Below are positions 60,577 to 64,000 of a stretch of 64,000 nt of DNA, piece by piece. A program made the translations under genes and the position numbers. The stretch's first letter is position 1. Every line of letters starts with the position of its first letter. The stretch is taken from positions 310,001-374,000 of the forward strand of contig NZ_JABUHN010000001.1 in the NCBI RefSeq assembly GCF_013328815.1, given 5' to 3'. Source of the stretch: Tabrizicola fusiformis (GTDB taxonomy: Bacteria > Pseudomonadota > Alphaproteobacteria > Rhodobacterales > Rhodobacteraceae). The notes under the pieces were generated by a model, which was not told the origin of the DNA, ran no database searches, and was given only the letters and a program-made list of their open reading frames with translations.

Positions 60577-61934
60577 CTTCTCTCCCTCTGCACCGCGCCC
60601 CATGGCCCGACCGCCGCCGCCAGATCGCGGGCGGGCCGGGGATGGGGCCGCTCGCGCGCATCCATCGACGGTTCCGGGCCGAACAGCGCCTCACGCGCGC
60701 CTTGGGCATCCACCTTGTATTCGCGTTCCAGAAAATCCACCACGAATTGCCGCTTGGCCTCGGACCAGCGGGTATAATGGGCGTAGAACAGTTCCTTGTG
60801 AACAATGAACATCTGCCGCACATCCATCGGCGACAGTTCCGACAACAGCATGTTGACCAGATCGCGGTCCGGCCCCGGCGCCCCGCGCAGGGTATAGAAA
60901 TAGGCCGCATGTTCCGAGGTGATCCGCGGCCAGGGCCCGGCCCCCTCGACCCAGCGCAACAGCGCCGCCAGCCCAAGGAATTCCTCGGGCAGACTGTCGC
61001 CCAGCCGGTAGGCCACCTTGCGCAACTCGGTCCGCCGCGCGTCACCAATGTCGATGCCCAGCGTTTCCGCCGCCTCGACCAGAATGAAATCCATCTTCTG
61101 TCGCAGCACCGCCGCCGCATCCAGCCCCCGCGCCTGCACGATCGGCTCCACCAGCCCGTTGCGCTCCAGCCAGTCGGCAATCGCATTGCGCTGGCTCAGG
61201 TCCATCGCGGGCGACAGCGGCACGCGGCCAAGGCTTTCGCGCGGCAGGGTGCTGATCAGGCCGGGAAACTTCGCCTCCTGAAAGATATAGATGCCGCCGA
61301 AATGGCTGGTCCAGAAATTCGGCTGCTGGAAGGTCATGGCGGGCAAAGCGATGGGCTGGCGCGTGACATCGCCGGTCTTGCGCGCCAGTCCGATCATCTG
61401 GGCAATCAGCGCCTCATCGCGCCAGCCGTCCGGTTCCTCGCGGAAACGGTCAATCATCTGCGTCAGCTTTTCGGCATCCGCCACATGGCCGCCAATCGTA
61501 TCCGCCTCAACCGTCACCCGCTTCATTTCCAGAAGCCGGGCGGGGGTAGAGACCTCATAGACCGAACCCTGCAACTCCCCCGCCACCGCATCCCGCGCCG
61601 TCAGGGCAAACAACTGCGCCTCGTTCTTTTCGATGAACTGCTGCAGAATCCCGCGCGAGGTGGAGAATTTCATATTCAGCAGCGGCGCGGTTTTCTGACT
61701 GGTGGTCAGCAAGATGAACTGCCGGTTGGCGCCATTGGGGTTGAGGTAGAGCGGATCGTTAAGCTCTTCGCCGATTTCCGGGGAGAAGCCGGAAATGTCG
61801 ATATGGAAATCGGTCAGCGCGGTGGTCTTGCCGGTCAGATGTTTCAGCGCCCGGTTATACCGCTCGACCAAGGCCGGGGAGGAGATTTCGACAAGGTTGC
61901 CGAACATGAGGCCAGCGGCGATGAGGCGTTTCAT
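60573..61934 (-). CDS. Conserved hypothetical protein (possibly DUF6638)
   Basis: A 453-residue soluble protein without recognisable motifs or membrane segments. Only the first residues (LIAAGLMFGNLVEI) are hydrophobic. I recall similar Rhodobacteraceae proteins annotated as DUF6638, usually beside an AAA+ ATPase like the one here, but the name is from memory. Start at 61934 (MKRLIAAGLMFGN), which overlaps the preceding gene's stop by four bases. Confidence 0.7.
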   Translation of the reverse strand: MKRLIAAGLMFGNLVEISSPALVERYNRALKHLTGKTTALTDFHIDISGFSPEIGEELNDPLYLNPNGANRQFILLTTSQKTAPLLNMKFSTSRGILQQFIEKNEAQLFALTARDAVAGELQGSVYEVSTPARLLEMKRVTVEADTIGGHVADAEKLTQMIDRFREEPDGWRDEALIAQMIGLARKTGDVTRQPIALPAMTFQQPNFWTSHFGGIYIFQEAKFPGLISTLPRESLGRVPLSPAMDLSQRNAIADWLERNGLVEPIVQARGLDAAAVLRQKMDFILVEAAETLGIDIGDARRTELRKVAYRLGDSLPEEFLGLAALLRWVEGAGPWPRITSEHAAYFYTLRGAPGPDRDLVNMLLSELSPMDVRQMFIVHKELFYAHYTRWSEAKRQFVVDFLEREYKVDAQGAREALFGPEPSMDARERPHPRPARDLAAAVGPWGAVQRERR

Positions 61935-62764
61935 GGCGACTCTGACTCCCAGATATCGATACCGAGCAACCTGTCTATTGCTGTTAGGCATTCGTGCAGA
62001 CGAAGGACAGACAGCCTTATCTTCTGATCGCTCCCCAGTCGATCTTCTATTTGTATAGCACTCACAATTGATTTTCTAATCTCTATAAGCGCATCACTGC
62101 GGCACTTCTCGATTAGGCTTCCAAACTTTGCAGCAGTTTGATGCCTAAACTCCAAGAGGCGAAGCCAACGCTCAAAATCTCTGTGATGGGTCGATGATTT
62201 TGCAAGCTCATCTGGCTTCAAAAACGTAATTGATCCATCGGGGTCAAAAACAGATCCATAAGTTCGCTCATTCGCATACTTCCATTTCAGAGGCCACAGC
62301 GTTAAGTCGAAAATTTGGGTGCCAATCCTATTCAAACTTTCATCCAATTCTCGACGCGCACGGTCCTCGTTTCGAGCAATCTTTTCGTCTTCGAAAATAT
62401 CAGCCTGCATCTGCATGACTTCAAGTTGTTTCTCCTGAGCCTCACGCGCGAGCTTCAATTCGCTTCTAGTAAGCTCTAGCTCTTTCCGTTGCTCTCGAAG
62501 CTCATGTCCCTGAATCCAAACTGTGATAATGATCCAAACAAACGCTAAGGCCCCGGCAAAGCCAGCGAGAGTATCACCCAATTCGTTCGGAGGTGAACTC
62601 AAGAACCATGCCCAATTTGTTCGACACTCCAGAACATCTGACGCCAACAAAATGCAGTTCTTTCGCCAAGCCATGAAAGCGAAGCCAGCCAGAACTAAGG
62701 CTGTAAGTGCGAACCCAACCTTAGTTGGCGTCAACCATCTCACGTTCTCGGCTTCCTCACTCAC
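61931..62764 (-). CDS. Hypothetical membrane/coiled-coil protein, AT-rich insert gene
   Basis: A 277-residue protein: two membrane segments (about 14-33 and 62-83), a long coiled coil (about 84-145, EQRKELELTRSELKLAREAQ), then a helical C-terminal domain. The layout resembles orphan membrane proteins common on mobile and defence islands, but no family was recognised. Base use is clearly AT-richer than on both sides (for example many AAA, ATT and TCA-type codons), yet it joins both neighbours through four-base ATGA overlaps. Confidence 0.7.
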   Translation of the reverse strand: MSEEAENVRWLTPTKVGFALTALVLAGFAFMAWRKNCILLASDVLECRTNWAWFLSSPPNELGDTLAGFAGALAFVWIIITVWIQGHELREQRKELELTRSELKLAREAQEKQLEVMQMQADIFEDEKIARNEDRARRELDESLNRIGTQIFDLTLWPLKWKYANERTYGSVFDPDGSITFLKPDELAKSSTHHRDFERWLRLLEFRHQTAAKFGSLIEKCRSDALIEIRKSIVSAIQIEDRLGSDQKIRLSVLRLHECLTAIDRLLGIDIWESESP

Positions 62765-64000
62765 CCCCGCCCCTCCACATACCGCCGCTTCGCCTCTTCC
62801 TGACGCCGGAAGTCCCGCACCATGCCCTCAATCGCCACCTCATCCGACTTGTCGGCATAGCGGAATTCGCTGTCGGCATAGCGGTTGATTTCCTGCACCA
62901 CCATGTCCACCGAGATCGGCGTCATCAGCCCGCGGATCATTGCCAGCTTGTCATCATAAGGTTTGAACAGGAACAGGTCGGGGTTTTCCATCCACTCATC
63001 CGGCAATTCAAAGTCCATCGCCCGCACCTTCACCGCATCGGTGATGTTCTTGATGGCGCGCCCCGTAAACCGCTCATCCGCCTGCTGGATCGCCTTCAGA
63101 TAGGCGCCCAGCTTGGCGATGGTGTCCAATGGGCCGATCTCCGCCGCCACCTTGTCCCAGACCTTCACCAGCCCCGCCTCATGCGGGCGGGAGTGCCCCT
63201 CAAAACTCGCCGCAACGGCGCGTTTGATTTCCTGTGCCGCGTAAAGATCATGCTGGCCCAAGGGGATCGCATGGTTCTTGCCCAGAAGCATGGCGAGGAT
63301 GTCGATATAATCCTCGCGCGTCTGGGGCCCATCGACCAGAAACCGCGCCCCGGCCCGCTGGCGCAGCGCATCATCGACATTCTCGGGATAGTTGGAAAAC
63401 ATGCCAAATGTGCAATTGCCGCGCACCACGGTATTGGCCCCGGCAAAGGCGCCCATGAAGACCGCCGTCACCTCTTGCTGACCGGCCGAAGATTGCCGGT
63501 CACCGCGCTTGCCCGCCACCTGATCAATGTCGTCGATGGTGCCAAAGCCGATCACCGTGGGGTCCAGCACCGTGTCGATGAAGGCTTTGGCGTTCTGCCC
63601 CGATTTGCCCTGATAGCTGTCGATCTGGTCGATGGAAAAGTTCTGATAGCGGAACGGATAGCCCGCCACCTTGCAGTAATCATTGAGCAATCCTGCCATC
63701 ATCTGGATCAGCGTGGTCTTGCCCGTGCCCGGCTTGCCATCGCCCATGAAGGTGAAGATGAAGCCGCCCAATTCCGCAAAGGGGTTCAGGCGGCGCTCGA
63801 AATCATAGGCCATCAGCATCTTGGCCAGCCGCATGGATTGATATTTGGCGATGTGATTGCCGACGACCTCGGTCGGCTTCTTGAAGGCCATGGTGAGGGC
63901 GCCACCCTTCGCTGCCCGCGCCGGTTTGAAGCCGGCGATGGTCAGCCCGTCCGCCTCAACCCGCCATGACCCGTTGGTAAAGGCGCCCAGCCGTGCCGCC
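62761..64000 (-). CDS. AAA+ ATPase, partial (5' end outside the window)
   Basis: At least 412 residues. From the ATG at 63891 the protein reads MAFKKPTEVVGNHIAKYQ, with Walker A GDGKPGTGKTTLIQ and Walker B region GFGTIDDIDQVAG, a sensor-like NCTFGMFSNYPEN and a C-terminal lid. The same frame stays open and protein-like from 63891 to the window edge (AFTNGSWRVEADGL, IAGFKPARA), so the real start probably lies beyond 64000. It resembles MoxR/CbxX-like regulatory AAA+ proteins that remodel partners; the co-transcribed 453-residue protein may be its partner. Confidence 0.75.
   Translation of the reverse strand, partial: AARLGAFTNGSWRVEADGLTIAGFKPARAAKGGALTMAFKKPTEVVGNHIAKYQSMRLAKMLMAYDFERRLNPFAELGGFIFTFMGDGKPGTGKTTLIQMMAGLLNDYCKVAGYPFRYQNFSIDQIDSYQGKSGQNAKAFIDTVLDPTVIGFGTIDDIDQVAGKRGDRQSSAGQQEVTAVFMGAFAGANTVVRGNCTFGMFSNYPENVDDALRQRAGARFLVDGPQTREDYIDILAMLLGKNHAIPLGQHDLYAAQEIKRAVAASFEGHSRPHEAGLVKVWDKVAAEIGPLDTIAKLGAYLKAIQQADERFTGRAIKNITDAVKVRAMDFELPDEWMENPDLFLFKPYDDKLAMIRGLMTPISVDMVVQEINRYADSEFRYADKSDEVAIEGMVRDFRRQEEAKRRYVEGRG

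Noticed and set aside
1-64000. CRISPR arrays, rRNA, tRNA, insertion sequences or prophage
   Set aside because: No regularly spaced repeats, no transposase or phage structural genes and no recognisable tRNA or rRNA sequence were seen by eye; short tRNAs could still be missed without a covariance search.

Overview
The window looks like a chromosomal segment of an alphaproteobacterium of the Rhodobacteraceae (Rhodobacter, Gemmobacter or Tabrizicola-like). The DNA is very GC-rich, wobble positions are mostly G or C, and several gene groups are typical of that family: amidase/dapC/ftsK with lolA nearby, ybbN/LON-like/Trm112, and fdsGBACD formate dehydrogenase. No rRNA, tRNA, CRISPR array, insertion sequence or prophage was recognised. 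The species is inferred from gene content only.

Layout. 1-2.3 kb: a two-copy 62-bp repeat, an RsbW/RsbV-like partner-switching pair, hspQ and a lipoprotein with a lysozyme-like domain. 2.3-11.7 kb: lolA, D-amino-acid dehydrogenase, an orphan BrnA-like protein, a displaced second copy of the ftsK 3' end, a small cargo gene, then ftsK, dapC-like aminotransferase and amidase. 11.8-16.9 kb: UbiH-type hydroxylase, LysR regulator with divergent tautomerase, Trm112/LON-like/YbbN operon and an SGNH hydrolase. 17.0-28.7 kb: a surface-polysaccharide locus with glycosyltransferases, Wzx-type flippase, initiating sugar transferase, Wzz/tyrosine-kinase pair, WecG/TagA-type transferase, acyltransferase and a Wzy/ligase-like membrane protein.

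28.9-41.5 kb is the most unusual region: a tightly packed four-gene hybrid polyketide/non-ribosomal-peptide cluster. It encodes a KS-AT-KR-DH-ACP-TE polyketide synthase, a family 2 glycosyltransferase, a formyltransferase/adenylation/carrier protein with a luciferase-like monooxygenase inserted inside the adenylation domain, and an Sfp-type phosphopantetheinyl transferase that can activate both carriers. The simplest reading is a formylating loading module feeding one polyketide extension module, next to (and perhaps part of) the polysaccharide locus.

41.7-47.7 kb is the molybdenum NAD-dependent formate dehydrogenase operon, all genes overlapping, with two LysR-type palindromes in its promoter. 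The likely regulator lies 4 kb away at 51.75 kb. The rest is housekeeping: uvrC, FolM-like reductase, SppA/SohB peptidase, hemolysin-III protein, PPK2, pgsA-moaD-moaE, P1 peptidase and pheT. At the right edge is a co-oriented operon of membrane proteins and an AAA+ ATPase, interrupted by an AT-richer gene. The AAA+ gene runs off the window.
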